Origin: Boswellia sacra
Taxonomy: Eukaryota > Streptophyta > Magnoliopsida > Sapindales > Burseraceae
Direction: 5' to 3'
Length of the DNA: 64,000 nucleotides
NCBI GenBank assembly: GCA_013180625.2
Contig: SNVD02013099.1
Location: forward strand, 1 to 64,000
Numbering within the stretch: position 1 is the first letter of the stretch; each line of letters starts with the position of its first letter. The notes below the pieces were generated by a model. That model worked only from the letters and a program-made list of their open reading frames with translations, was not told where the DNA came from and searched no databases. Below are positions 44,106 through 57,338 of this stretch, one piece after another. A program made the translations under genes and the position numbers.

Positions 44106-45957
44106 TTTGAAATTAAATTATTTTATCTCTCAAAAAATTAAATCCAGGCAACCGATTTGATGGGTTTCAAAGAGCATTTATTTTTTGTTTGCGTAAGATT
44201 ATTAAAGCTTGTATCATATAAAATCCCTAAAACGTTCCCACTTATAAAGTTTAACCAGCCCGCGGGATAGGATAGCGGCTACTTCCATCAACACAGAAGA
44301 GGCAGTTTTTCAACACCGCACGACCAAGAGTTGGGGAAACTCAGTACTTAGGATTTCATTCTCGGTAAGTTAGACTTGCCTCATCTTTGGTTGCCGATCA
44401 ACCTCAATCTCATCAATAAAACTGCTGTCGCCGATTAGCCCCTTCATAGTCGTTGATTCTGCAATTGTCGAACAACTGGATCATCATCGCCAGATTTTTG
44501 AAGTTTCTTGAAGGTTTGGTTTAGGTATTTAAGCCGTTTTTGAAACTTTTTGTTTAGATTTTGGTTATGTTTATCAATCATATTATTTTTCTTTTTGTGA
44601 ATATCGTGTTCTACGTTTCATTGAATTGAATTATTCATATATTTTTCAGATGATCAATTTTGCCTCCACGGGTTTTGGTTTTGCTTTCCAAATTCTGTGT
44701 GCTCCTTGGATATTAATATGCTATATAGGTTGTAGAAGGGAAGGATATAGATGAATGACGTTTCAAGTAGTTTTGAATTTCAAGAATGCAATTTGTTTTT
44801 TAGTTTGAGTTTTAAAGAGAGATTTGTTTCAGTGATTTGTTATGCTGTGAATCAAATCCAGAAAAATGGGAACAGATTAAGTAAAGTGCTGCTATAGAAG
44901 GCATTTGTTTATGTGTATGATTGCATATTTACGATACAATACCAATATGTGTTTTGCCTTTTGAGTATCACTCTATTAACTTCTTACGGTTAATGAGTTA
45001 AACAGCCAATACAAACACAAGACATATATTTTACTCTGGAGATAAGTGATGGGATCCTTCTTGTGGCTTCCAATAATTTGATTAGGACAGTAGTGATACC
45101 ATGGACCTAGCCACGCATTAAAGTGGAGGCCATACTATTTCAGTAAGAAGATGTGATGATATAATTTGTAAAATTCCTACAGACTCAAATGTACATATGT
45201 TGATGGTTTCTGAAAGACAGATCATTATTATGTGGTTGAGTTCCATTACCTCTGTTTCTGGGTTTAAAAATTAACTGTCACTTCTATTGTTTATGTCATA
45301 TACTGCTGCCTTGATTCGAATTAAGAAGTAAATAGCAATCTAGATGTGATTTCTTGTAAAACATATTGTTACGTAAGTGGGTTAATCAACACTTGAAATA
45401 TTTAACTCTTTCATATAAATTATTGCATGTTTGTTTTCATTTAAAAAGAATAAAAGTAGGAGACATACAATCATTATGCACATATTTAATTTATTAAAAT
45501 GCATGGGAGACAAGCCTTAAATGCTGGAACTTTGACTTTTGGAATATAAAAATCATAAGCTTGATTTTTTATTGATTTCAAACAAACACCTACGGCTATA
45601 AAGAGAGGAAATGATATAAATATACAAAAGTGACTAAGAGAGGGAGAGAAGCTTTATTCACTTGTTTCCACGGATGATAGTTTGAAAGGAAGAAAAATAG
45701 AATGTATTAATTTGGTCCTTCAGGCAATATGTCAATATATTGTTTCGTGACTTCAATCTTTGTTTGTTGTTCAAGGATTAAAATTATTCGGTACATTGAT
45801 CATTGTGGTTGAAGAAGAAGTTTGAGAAGTTATTCCAGTTTGGTATATTTATAAGTGAACCTACTTTTTTATTATTATTATTATTGTTATTATTATTATT
45901 ATTATTTGCATTTAAATTTTTGTTATATCTAACAATTATCGTATCTATAGGTTTTAA
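44106..45957 (+). other. 5' region and probable leader intron of the Ulp1 gene
   Basis: A locally GC-richer stretch near 44250-44365 ends in a TCTCG|GTAAGTT donor and could be a non-coding first exon. The following 1.6 kb reads as intron up to the TCTATAG acceptor at about 45950. It contains an ATT microsatellite (about 45868-45906). No coding frame seen. Confidence 0.45.
45868..45906. repeat. (ATT)n microsatellite
   Basis: A run of TTA/ATT triplets with one G interruption. It yields an Asn or Leu homopolymer in translated frames. Confidence 0.92.
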
Positions 45958-48900
45958 ATGGCTGTTTGCAAGAGGAAGCAAAATAAAGGAAATGAACACA
46001 AATCTACTGAGATTACATCAAAGAAAGCAAAGAAATTTGTTGGTGCTAGTTTAAAATATGGATTTCTAAATTATTTGTAAGTAATTGAATTTTAATATAT
46101 TAATCATTTGTTTATCATTGTAAGAGTTAAAAGTACACTATTATTTATTTATTTTTATTTAAATCTGTAGTAAAGACTAAGTTGATATTCTCAAGAATAA
46201 TGACAATGCTATGAAGATTGGGCAAGATGTAAGTTTTATTATTCATAGTTATGATTTTTTAAATTTTACTCTAATTTTTTTAGTTCTTAGTTCCTTTAAT
46301 AATTTTTACTACAACGATATTTTTATGCTTTTGTCAATATGGAATAATATGTTATTTAGTTCTCAGTTATTGTTTGTTTTGTTTTAGGTTAGGAAATCCA
46401 TGGGCGATAATTGAAGAAAACTTTTACCAGAGGAGAAATTGAAATATGCCCAATACAACAATACTGATGGTGGAAATGTGACTTCTAGTGATGTAGAAAA
46501 CAATAAAAAATATAATATCTCAACTCGTTGTGCACCGCATCGTATCATTGATGTTGTTTCTACATTCTCTAATTGTCAAAAGGAAGCCATACATCAACTA
46601 GGATTAGGTAACCTTTTAAATATCAAGTGCGGTAGATTGAATCGTGCATTATGTGGTTGGCTTATATCTTAATTCGATCCAACATCATGTAGCATTAATC
46701 TCCATGGTAGAAAGTTTGTTTTAAGTTCCATAACTTTTTCAAATATAATGGGCATTATAGATGGAGGAACACCATTTAGGTTTGATGGGTTAGATATTGA
46801 TGTTGCAGCTTTAAGATCAAAATATTGCTTTACTAGTAGAGGCATTTCAGTTAAAGCTATAGAAGCACACTTACGTGATGTAACCATAGTTGATGATGAT
46901 TTTAAGAGATATTTTGTACTGTTTATTTTGGGTACATTACTTTGTCCGACATCATCAACATATGTCAATCCCGAATACCTACATATATTAGTCGATGTTA
47001 ACAATGTGGTTATGAGAAATTGGGCATCTTGGTGTTTTAACTTTCTAGTTGAGGGTATCATGAGGTTTAAAGAAGGAAAAGTTGCATATGTTGGTGGTTG
47101 CGTTTTGTTCCTAGAGGTATGTAAATAACTTCTATTACCATGTTCCATCATTAAAAATAATTTTATAATAATTGTATATCACATATATTCAATTTCTTCA
47201 ATCAATTATGTAGATTTTTTACTTTCAAACGGTTGCGTATAAGTCATTAAATCTTGATCGAACTCTATCTCCCTTGTTATTATGGACGGACTCAAAGATT
47301 AAGCAAATTATGTTATGGCTTAATCAGTATGGTGGAATAGGCAGTTCTGAGGTACTCAATACTTCTTCTTTTGTAATATCCAATTGGTATGGTTTAATTA
47401 CTAACTTTATTTGATTTTTATTTTTTTAAGGTTCCTGTGCAAGTTGAAATATCTAGCCCTAATAAATGTTGCTGTGAATGGAAACTTAAATCCCTAGAGG
47501 AACAAGTTAACGTCAACACGAGGGACATCCAAAAGATAGTCAAAGACAATGCACGTATTATAGAATTACTTGAACACATTCATGGGCGTATGGATGATAC
47601 AAGACATTTTAAAAAAGAATTCACAAACATAAACAACTTGCGTAAAGATAGTGATGTTCAAGTAGTCCTGGACTCGTCTAAGGAGGACGACGTCAATGCA
47701 GATGACAAAAAAGAGAAAGAGAAACCCGAGTCAGATTCCTCCACTTACGATAACTCAACGGAACGTAGGGTTATCCAAGCTATTGACTCTGTGACGAAAA
47801 AGTTTAAATTTCTGGGTCCTGTTGATGTTGAACACGGCCCTATTATATCACGTCTTGGAGAAAAAGTGCCTACGCTTAAGGATGAGGTATTTATTTAATA
47901 GTTTTTAATACATCTTTACATTCCTCCAACACATGGTACAAACTAACATATAAATTTGATTTGATTGTAGGATGATGATATAAAAGGGAATGCTAGATTT
48001 GAAATAAATTCTTCATCTGCTCAAAGTCCAAATCATGGAAATACAACAAAATATGCAGCTAATATTGAGGATCATAAATGGCTTAGGGAATGTCGTTCTC
48101 AATATAAGGTTGGGCCGTTTGTGACATTAAATCCTATAGGTAAAGAAGATTTGATATCGGTAAAGTACATTTTTGATAATACACTTAAATTAAGGTATTT
48201 ATTATAAGTTTTGTCTCATTTTTTATGCTTAAATATTAATTTAACCAATTTACAAATTTCTCTATAAAATTTAATTTTTTAAAATTTTCTTGTAGTGAAA
48301 CCCTTGTCAAAATAGGCGATGATTTTGGAAATCGACACGATATGCTAACCTTACAACCATATGGATTTGTTGGTAGTGGGGTGAGTAATGGTTTGTTATG
48401 AATAATAATAATCTATCTTCATTGGAAATTATTGCTCATAATCATTGTTTATCGATATTTATTGTAGATAATTTGCATGTTTGTTGAGTATCATATACAT
48501 TTTGAGCGAATGAAGAAGTCGACATCAAAGTTTTCATGGTTTTTACCCACAAGATACACCGTAAGTAGTATTGTGAAATCCTTTCCTTATTTTGAAAATC
48601 AATTTTTTTAAGTACTTTATTTTTTTTCTCCTTAATACTAATGATGTCTTTCTTACTAATTATAAATACTTAATATATTTCAGCAAATGGTATTGTCTGA
48701 AAAAACTGATAGTGGCATCTTAAGTCGTGCTCAACAATTTCGTGAGCGCTATATGTATGATTTGCATCGTTGTGAAAAGGTTAGATTTAAATTATTAAAA
48801 ATTGTTTGACTATGATCACATTAGCTAATTTTATAAAAAAATTTTGTTATATTTATATAACTAACGTGTTAATAAAAAATGTGATTTCCATATGGACAGA

Positions 48901-49659
48901 TTTTTATACCTATACATGATCCTTCACAACATTGGATTATGGCTATAGTTCTTGTCAATGAAAAAATTGTAGAGATATGGGATTCTTTGCCAAGTAAACA
49001 AAAAAATGCCTCTCGTATAGCACAAACTAAAACAGTGGTAAGTAATCTTTAATAACTTAATCTTGTTTATTTATTTCTTAAGTTTATTTGTATTTCATAT
49101 CACACTAAGTAAAATTATTTCTCATTTGCTTTCAGTTACATTCTCTTGATATCGTGCTTCAAAACGAAATCGCAACTATTTATGGGAAGAAATTTAAATT
49201 TCATAATCTCAAAGTGGTTCCAAGTAAACAAGTACGAATGCAACCTAATGGTTTTGATTGTGGGATATTCCTCATCAAATTTATGGAGTCACAATGTTCT
49301 TATATAACACCAGGATATGAGGTATGCAAACAATCAAATTTTCATTGACTTTGATTTTATAGTAATATTTTCATTATTACTATTTTCAAATCATCATTTT
49401 AATTTTAATCTTTTTATATTGTTTCCTTTACATATAAAAATTATAGTACCACTCCGATACAGAACGCTTGCAGTTGGCACTACAATTGTTTAATTGCGAT
49501 GCAAACCAAGAGAAGGAACTTATAGTACCTCGTGCACGTGCTCATTCTGATAAGATGACTCAGTTGGCAAAGCAATCCTTATCAGTAACACAACCGAACA
49601 AGACACCAAAGAAAACTCCTGTCAACAAATACAGTAGAAAGCAACCAAAGAAAAAATGA
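45958..49659 (+). pseudogene. Ulp1-like SUMO/ubiquitin-like protease (C48) gene of the Mutator-like element
   Basis: About 12 exons with clear GT-AG borders: 45958-46078, 46169-46228, 46388-47115, 47212-47350, 47431-47886, 47972-48193, 48296-48379, 48470-48560, 48684-48779, 48900-49036, 49136-49321 and 49447-49659. Starts MAVCKRKQNKGNEHKS. The central part has the helical domain common in transposon-borne Ulp1 proteins (RNWASWCFNFLVEGIMRFKE). The protease core keeps His in DPSQHWIMAIV, Asp in EIWDSLPS, and Gln and Cys in MQPNGFDCGIFLIKF, so the catalytic set is intact. The C-terminus is basic (KKTPVNKYSRKQPKKK). In-frame stops occur in exon 2, early in exon 3 (after SMGDN) and at 46669-46671 (after WLIS), so no full product is expected. 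C48 proteases process or remove SUMO-like modifiers. Exon borders are approximate. Confidence 0.82.
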
Positions 49660-50828
49660 TGATAAAACCTTTATTGTATAAATTGTTCGTGGGACTAAAT
49701 ATTTGTGACAGTAGTGATGGTTTATATTTGTTTTCTCATCCCAATGTGCTTTATTTGAATTTTTGAGTCTTGTAACTATTAATTTATAGATTTAATTATT
49801 TTAAATGATTTAATTTTTTCAATAATGTGAAAATTTTGGTACGCCATTCTTCAATTAGGAATTAGTCATGTAATTAACATTTTCATATTGATCAAAATTA
49901 TGATTTAATTCTTTTTTAAGGTGACCGGTTTTTTTTTTTTAATTTGTCTAGGTGACGTTACTTTTCCTATTTGATCGCCAATAAGGTTTAGTAATTTTAT
50001 GTCAGTGGCCACCAAGTTAATCTACCCCTATTGATCATAAACGACTGTAGAAGAAATTTAATAAATTAAATTAATTCAAAGTCTTCAGCATGTTCAACAA
50101 ATAAATGAACGCAACAACATAACTTTTGTACATGAAGCTTTTGTTTGCCTACAATAATTTAAAAATTGAAAGAAATAATTCATGGCAATCTTGTACTAAA
50201 AAATACAAAATTTGAAAAATTGGAAATTCTTCTACGTCAAGAACAACTAATTTTTCACTTTGTCAAAGTTAATTAAGTGCTACTGCACAATCATTGAAAG
50301 GAAAAGAAGTGTTAATTGTAAGGATGATTAATTTATATTGAATACAAGGAAAAATCAACTAATTATCATATAATTTTATTAAACAGGTAAAAAATATGAG
50401 CATAATATTGATAACAAATACTATGAACATAAGTTTAACATTGTCTCTGATAGAATATAAATTAAATTAGGACTACAAATAGTTTTTGGAAAAATAAGAA
50501 TTTTAAACAATGTTCCACTGTTTTAATAACATAAATAATAAGATTATTCATAATTAAATAGAAAGCACTCCGCTTAATATCAGATGCATCACGAACTATT
50601 GTTCACCTGCAATAAACAACAAAAAATGGAAATAAATTTAGGATACAATAAATTTAAAAAATACATAAAATAGAAATAATCATTTAAATTATTCATGATG
50701 AATATGAACTTACAATTTGTTATGGCCCCACCATTGAAATTTTCCACTATCTTTCGATGCACTTGATTGTGAAATATATGCATTGTCATTGTCAAAATGA
50801 GAATTCATCAGTACTTTGTCCATGCCAA
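49660..50828. other. Intergenic spacer between the converging Ulp1 and FAR1-like genes
   Basis: AT-rich 3' sequence of both genes. No further frame or RNA gene seen. Confidence 0.55.
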
Positions 50829-53239
50829 CTATGCAGTGGAAACGTCTGAACCTGTGGTAAAGATTGCGTAGACTAGTCAAATTGGAAAACATTTTTGTTG
50901 TACATACCTGTTGCCTGCGATATATGCTCAGAAGATGTACTTGTTCTATTTTCAGGGAAAAAATTTGTGAACTCGTTATTGCCATGTCTGCATGATCGCT
51001 TTGTATGGCCAGCCTGTTTACAATACCCACAACGCCTTTGCTTTCCACCATCTTGCTTGGTTGGACGAGGAGCCCCTTTTGCCTTCACTTTGTTTGGGTC
51101 TTGAATAGTTGTTCCACCTGATTGTGTACGATCAATTACTGTAACAGATGAAGTAGACTCCTTTTTCATCAAATCTTGCATCCTTAACATCAACTGTTGA
51201 ATGTCCCGCTTTGCCTCATTAAATCCAATAGAAGTTTGCGATGCAAGGTGACACAAGCTTTTGCATGCAGTTGCTAATGCACCGTATCTTGTTTCAACAG
51301 TTTGCTCCTGTGATAAACGAGTTGGGATTTCCATGTTTCCAACTTTGAAAGATTTTGTCCACCGTGACATAATCATAGAAACTGGAATATGGATTAAATG
51401 TTCTGCCTTCATAATTGCAAATGAATGGCTACAAGGTATACCAACTGTCTCATATAACTTACACGAACAAAAAATAGAAGTACCTGATTCATGGTACACA
51501 ACTGTCCACATGCTTTGACTTTGCATAAATTTGGTGATGTGATATATTCTCCTATTGCCTTCAGAAATTGATGAATGAATTATCAATAAACCCTCCTCCT
51601 CAATTTGTTTCCTAACCTTTTTGAAAACATTCCTCGTGTAAACCTCAGCAGCATGTTCCTCATAATTATGAAGATGTGTGCATAATACTGGATGAGTGTT
51701 GAAAGACTCATAGTCATCGTTCGCTTCAGTATTTCTTAACCTTGACATTAATCTGTCAGTATGAAGAACAAACTCGAACAATTTGATCTTAGACTGGAGG
51801 AATCGTTTTAAGTTTGAATTCATGCTCTCACATCTTTGTGTACTCCGCATACCAGCCATGAAATGACCTCGTAAAAAAGTTTCAGCCCAGTGATGACGTT
51901 CTTCATATATTTTTTTTGCCCATTCATTACAACCTAAACCATAGGTGTCAATAAGTCCAAACCAAGTTTTGTCAAACTCTTCTGAAGTGGCCATATATGT
52001 TTTCAGACATTTCTTAAAGTCATGTGAGAAGTTCACATCACTTATATTTTGCTGAGCATTTCTATTCAGGTGCCAACAACATAAGCAATGCACAGAGTCA
52101 GGCATGACTTTATTTATTGCAATTTTCATTGCCTTATCACCATCTGTGATGACTGCTTTAGGTTTTTTATTATCCATTGCAGCCAAAAAAGTCTCCAATA
52201 GCCATATGTATGTATCAACTGTTTCATTAGATAGCAATGCAAACCTAAAAACTGTGGTCCTTCGATGATGATTGCAACCAACAAGAGTAACTAAAGGCAT
52301 GTTGTATGCATTTTTCTTGTATGTAGAATCAAAAGAAAGAACATCTCCAAAACAATGGTAATCATACCGTGAACCACTGTCGCACCAAAACAGATCTGCA
52401 AGTCTATTTTCTTCATCAATTGTGTACTGGAAAAATAATCCTGGATCAATCTCCTGTTTAGATAGCAGGTATGAAATAATTGACTCAGAGTTAGTATCTT
52501 TAATATCCTGACGGCGACTAGTATCTAGTCGATTTTGTAAATCCTTACGAATGAAACCAACATTTTTGTAAGCTCCAAATTGATCAACTATATACTCCAT
52601 TACTTGAGATGTCTTAATGCCAACGCGATGTAGAGATTTTGCTATTGCAAGGTCAGAGTCTTGAACGAGTCGATGTGATCTCAAAAATTGAACTTGATTT
52701 GAAGACACCAATTCATGATTATGACCATCAACAAAGTCCTTCGCAACATACTTCATTGACGGCCGATCCAAACAAACTCAGAATGCAGCATTACACCCTT
52801 GTCTAGTTATCGATCTAGGTTCACGGACCCTATCAATTCTATCCATCCATTTTGATAGTCGAAACCCTTGTTTTGAACATACCCACCTTCTAACAGTGAT
52901 TTGGCCTTGCTTGTTTTTTTTAAGGGTATCTCTCCTTATACTAAATCCCATGGCCTTGGAGTATTTAGAATAAAAAGACTCTGCCTCATCTATAGATTCG
53001 AACTCCATACCGACCACATCGGATTTTTCCAATCGATTTTCAAGAAAGGAATAAATTTGAGATGTTGAGATATCCTTACTCGTTGTTGGTTCACCTGAAC
53101 TGAGTTGAATGTCATAAATATGTTTTTCCATACTAGTGCTCTGTACAGGATCGAACTCAGGAGTGTAATCATCATTCAGATCAAAAGCAGGAGTACCTTC
53201 AGTATACCCTTCAGACATATTTAAGATTACTTCTACCAA
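50829..53239 (-). pseudogene. FAR1/MURA-like Mutator transposase with one nonsense codon
   Basis: One frame runs from Met at 53239 (or the second Met, MSEGYTEGTPAF) to 50873 with a single internal TGA at 52778-52780. The first part has the FAR1 DNA-binding domain (GMEFESIDEAESFYSKYSKA and VRRWVCSKQGFR). After the TGA it continues VCLDRPSMKYVAKDFVDGHN. The MULE transposase domain follows: VLSFDSTYKKNAYNMPLVTL, ITDGDKAM, CLCCWHLNRNA and MRSTQRCESMNSNLKRF, giving the D-D-E residues. A SWIM zinc finger (CSCKLYETVGIPCSH) and a terminal CCHC knuckle (CGYCKQAGHTKRSC) come last. A GTATGT donor near 50914 and an AG acceptor near 50853 add a short last exon ending at 50829. Apart from the one stop the reading frame is undamaged over nearly 800 codons. 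It could also be called FAR1-related sequence, but the inverted repeats mark it as the element's transposase. Confidence 0.88.
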
Positions 53240-55149
53240 AAATTAATAAGAATATAATATATATTTTTATCCAACACACTATAATAAAAAACAAGCGATT
53301 GTGAAATTTAAAAAAAAATTAAAAACAACAAATACACACGATCATAAACTTATTAATGAAAATATTGATTATGAAGCGTAATCAAACAAAGTGAATAAAA
53401 AAATGATTGTATGTCTCATTTGTTAGCTTCTACCCCTGTCGATTGGATTTGCAAGGTCCTAAAATTAAAAATTATTAAAGATTCATACATGCAGATGCTT
53501 ATAACAGGACACATTATTATATACTGCCACCTAGTTTCGTTTAATATACCAATACATTTCTTAACTCAATTTTTGGTTATTCAACCAATTTCATTCAAGC
53601 TATAACGAAGCAAAACTAGAGTGACGACAAGCTATGAAATCATGTCTGCAAATATCATAACTTGACTATTATTACTTCTAGCAAAAATCGCCTATTATTA
53701 CTTCCATCAAACATGACTACAAATATCAAAACAAAGTTTTCATATCTTCTAAAAATAATAAGAAATATAATAAACAAATAATTAATATATAGTTTGACAT
53801 TTTATCGAACAATTAATGTTCATAGAAAAAATAATTCAAACATGTCAGTTTAATCAATCTAATTAAACTAGAATAACAAGACAATGAAATGAAAACTTAA
53901 AATTACAAATTTAAAAACTAAAATTATATATCAAGAAAATTAAAATACCTGGGAGCCTTCTTAAATTCTGAAATCGAGTGTGCAAAAAGTTGTTTCAATA
54001 TTGTCAAAATCAATCAGTATAGACACCTATAAGTAATGTTTTATATTATAAGATTTTGATGAATGGATACAAAAGATTTGTTTAGAGTGAAAAAGGAGGA
54101 AAATTTAGATTCATCAACATTCTGAGGAAAAAAATTGAAATTAGGAAATAGTAAATTTGAAAAGACAGGCTTGCGAAGCAAGATGAAATGCAGTTTAAAA
54201 ATATAAAACATAGAGAGTTTTGGAATTTCATAAAACCATAATGTTTACTTGCATCATAAAAAATATAACATAATTTTGTGAAGAGCCTAATTCATTATAT
54301 TAACTCATATTTACAACTACACTTGTGAGATACAAAAAAGTTAAATTAATTGCTAAAATTACCACTCTATCACATTGGCAATCTTTTCTAAACTTTTCAT
54401 TAATATATTTTATTGTAAATCCGAATGTACATTGTAATTTTTTTAAAAATCTTTTAATTAAAATCTTCATAAATATTCATAGTTATTAAAAAGAAATAGT
54501 TCAACATTTTCATACTTTCACTACAATGTAATTACATAGATACATATACTATTGTCTTTTACATTTAAAACTATATTTTTTTTATCGATTAACACATAAA
54601 ATAATTAATGGATTGTATTGCCACTTAAAATAATATTGTTCCTTGTAATACAAATTAGTAATTTATGTTAATTTAAACTTATTATAAATGAAAATTTAAT
54701 ATGTAACTACAAATATAAGTAGCATAAAAATTATAAATTAATTGTAATGATGACCTTTAATTTAAGTAATATTACATACTAATTAAAAACGTTTTTTACC
54801 ACTTTAATTGAAAAATTATGTTAATCTAAAAAAAAAAGCTTATAATTTATATTCATTAAACATCTTTTATTCTAAATTACTTAGAGCTATAAATTATTTT
54901 ACAACTCAACTAAAATGTAATATCATTATAGACATAATTATATTACTGTATAATACTTTAAAAAATAAATTACCTGTTTTTCATTGATAATTATATTCTA
55001 GATTATGAGAAAAGAATTACACCACTTAGTCCAACTTTCACGAATAGCTAGTAGCACGTAACTTGAAAATCAATACACATTTCAACAATAATTTACAAAA
55101 AAAAAAAAAATTAAAAATGGTGCTAATAGGACACCTAAATATAGTGAAA
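53240..55149. other. 5' side of the FAR1-like gene; no other gene
   Basis: Very AT-rich. A GGCTCCCAG|GTATTT donor near 53950 could close a leader exon of the FAR1-like gene. No other open frame or repeat of note. Confidence 0.45.
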
Positions 55150-56930
55150 TCAAATTTTTAAACTTGCAATCGAATAAGACATTAACAAGAAACGATGAAC
55201 CTGTTAACAAGGATAAACTTGAAAAAACTAATTTTAACTTAGAACATCAAAGTCGTAACAAAGTTAACCAAGATTGAAATAAGGAAAATAAAAATTGCAA
55301 AGTGACACCTGAAACTGGTAAAATCAAGCTTTCAACTTGTAATCACACGTGGACTTGACTTGTAACACAGAACGATTAACTTGAAAACCTAACGTTAAGT
55401 TATAACATATAACATGAAAGTCGTAACAAAGTTAATCAAGATTGAAATAAGGAACATAGAAATTGCAATGTGACACATAAAATTAGTAAAATCAAACATT
55501 GAACTTTCAATCATATGTTTGTGTAATACGAAATGATGAACTTGTAAACTCTAAAGTTAACTTGTAAAATCATACGTGAAAGTCGTAACAAAGTTAACCA
55601 AGAATGAAACAATGAAATAAAAATCGCAAAGTGATACGTAAAACTAGAAAAATTAAACCTTCAACTTGTAATCATACGTGCACTTGTAACATACAACGAT
55701 GAACTTATAAAACCTAATGTTAAGTTGTGACATAAAACATGAAGTCGTAACAACGTTAACCAAGATTGAAACACAAAACATAAAAATAGTAAAATCAAAC
55801 CTTCAACTTGCAATCATATGTGGACCTATAATACGAAACGATGTACTTGTAAAATCCAAAGTTAACTTGTAAAATCAAACACGAAAGTCGCAGCAATGAT
55901 ATCGAAGATGATAACAACGAACATAAAAGTTGCAACATCACACCTAAAACTAGCAAATCAAAACTTCCACTTGTAATCATACGTGGACTTCTAACACAGG
56001 ATAACGAACTTGTAAAACCTAACGTTAAGTTGTAATATAGAACATGAAAGTCGTAACAAAGTTAACCAAGATTGAAACAGGAAACATAAAATTGCAACAT
56101 GACACATAAAATTAGTAAAACTAGACCTTTAACTTGCAATCGTATGTGGACTTGTAATACAAACGATGTACTTATAAAACCCAAGGTTAACTTGTAAAAT
56201 CAAATATGAAAGTCGCAACAATGATATCAAAGATGATAACAATGAACATAAAAGTTGCAACATCACACCTAAAACTAGTAAATAAAAAACCTTCCACTTG
56301 TAATAATACGTGGACTTGTAACACAAAATGATGAACTTGTAAAACCTAACGTTAAATTGTAACATAGAACATGAAAGTCGTAACAAAGTTAACCAAGATT
56401 GAAACAAGGAACATAAAAATTGTAACGTGACACATAAAATTAGTAAAATCAAACCTCCAACTTGCAATTATATGTGGACTTGCAATACAAAACGAAGTAC
56501 TTGTAAAACCCAAAGTTAACTTGTAAAATCAAACATGAAAGTCGCAACAATTATATCAAAGATGGTAACATCAACATAAAAGTTGTAACATGACACCTAA
56601 AACTAGTAAAATTAAACCTTCAACTTGCAAGTATACATGGACTTGTAACAAAGAATGATGAACTTGTAAAATCTCACGTTAACTTATAAAATAAAACATG
56701 AAACTCGTAACAAGGTTAACCAATATTAAAATACGTCACATAAAAGTTGCAATATGATACCTAAAACTAGTAAAGTCATACCTTCAAATTGCAATTATAT
56801 CAGGACTTGTAACACAGAACAATCAACTAGTAAAACATAACCATTAACTTGTAAAATTAAACATGAAACTCGTGACAAGTCAAAATAAAATACAATAGAA
56901 AACATAAAACTATAACATGATATAATAATG
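55150..56930. repeat. Satellite of ~165-bp period, about 11 units, with an alternating two-unit pattern
   Basis: A landmark CAACTTGYAATCATAYGTGGAC starts near 55160, 55331, 55503, 55658, 55803, 55968, 56130, 56295, 56458, 56620 and 56785. From 55658 to 56458 two variants alternate: one with CTTGTAATCATACGTGGACT and AACGTTAAGTTGTAACATAG, the other with CTTGCAATCATATGTGGAC and AAAGTTAACTTGTAAAATC. The outer units are more diverged. The block lies inside the Mutator-like element, upstream of the FAR1-like gene. Open frames across it are by-products of the repeat. Confidence 0.85.
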
Positions 56931-57238
56931 TTGCTAAATCAATAAATTCTCTATATTTTGTGATAGAATTAAAACTAATTTATTAAATTAAAATAAATTA
57001 TAAAAAAATTATATTTTTTAAAACTAATAGTTAATATAAATTTTTTTAAGAAGTTGTCTTCTCTTTTTTATAATTCAATTACATGTTGAGCAAGTTTATA
57101 TGTTTAATATTTGTTTATTTAATCAACTTTGATTAAAGTAATTAAAAAATTAAAAAATTACAATTATTTTATAAAATAAAAGAATATAAATGTGTAACCT
57201 GCTATCATAGGTTAAACTTTTATCTTTTTATTTATCAT

Positions 57239-57329
57239 ATAGTCCTTCAATTAATATATATATTTATTTTTCCCCAAAAAAAGGATGTATCAATACAATA
57301 CAAGAGTTGTATTGTAGCTAAACCCATAG
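57239..57329 (-). repeat. Right terminal inverted repeat of the 13.3 kb Mutator-like element
   Basis: Reverse complement pairs with 44021-44105. Followed directly by the second AATAAAATA copy (57330-57338). Confidence 0.87.
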
Positions 57330-57338
57330 AATAAAATA

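Larger units (their letters stand above)
44021..57329. mobile_element. 13.3 kb Mutator-like element with Ulp1 and FAR1/MURA-like genes
   Basis: Terminal inverted repeats at 44021-44105 and 57239-57329 share CTACAATACA, GTATTGATACATCC and GAAAAATAAATATATATATT with AATTGAAGG. They are flanked by a 9-bp duplication AATAAAATA. Inside, a Ulp1/C48 protease gene (+, 45958-49659) and a FAR1/MURA-like transposase gene (-, 53239-50829) converge, and a satellite block lies at 55150-56930. MULEs carrying Ulp1-like genes are known in plants (Kaonashi elements of Arabidopsis, CUMULE of melon). Both genes here carry nonsense mutations, so this copy is probably immobile on its own. Confidence 0.88.

Noticed and set aside
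45784..45999. Minus-strand ORF with a run of asparagines
   Set aside because: Translation of the (ATT)n microsatellite inside the Ulp1 leader intron.
46439..49659. Ulp1-like exons as an ordinary host SUMO protease gene
   Set aside because: It lies between Mutator inverted repeats with a target duplication and has the transposon-type Ulp1 architecture and stops.
55795..56467. Leucine-rich repeated minus-strand ORFs resembling a membrane protein
   Set aside because: Chance open frames through the ~165-bp satellite; the repeated peptide follows the DNA period.
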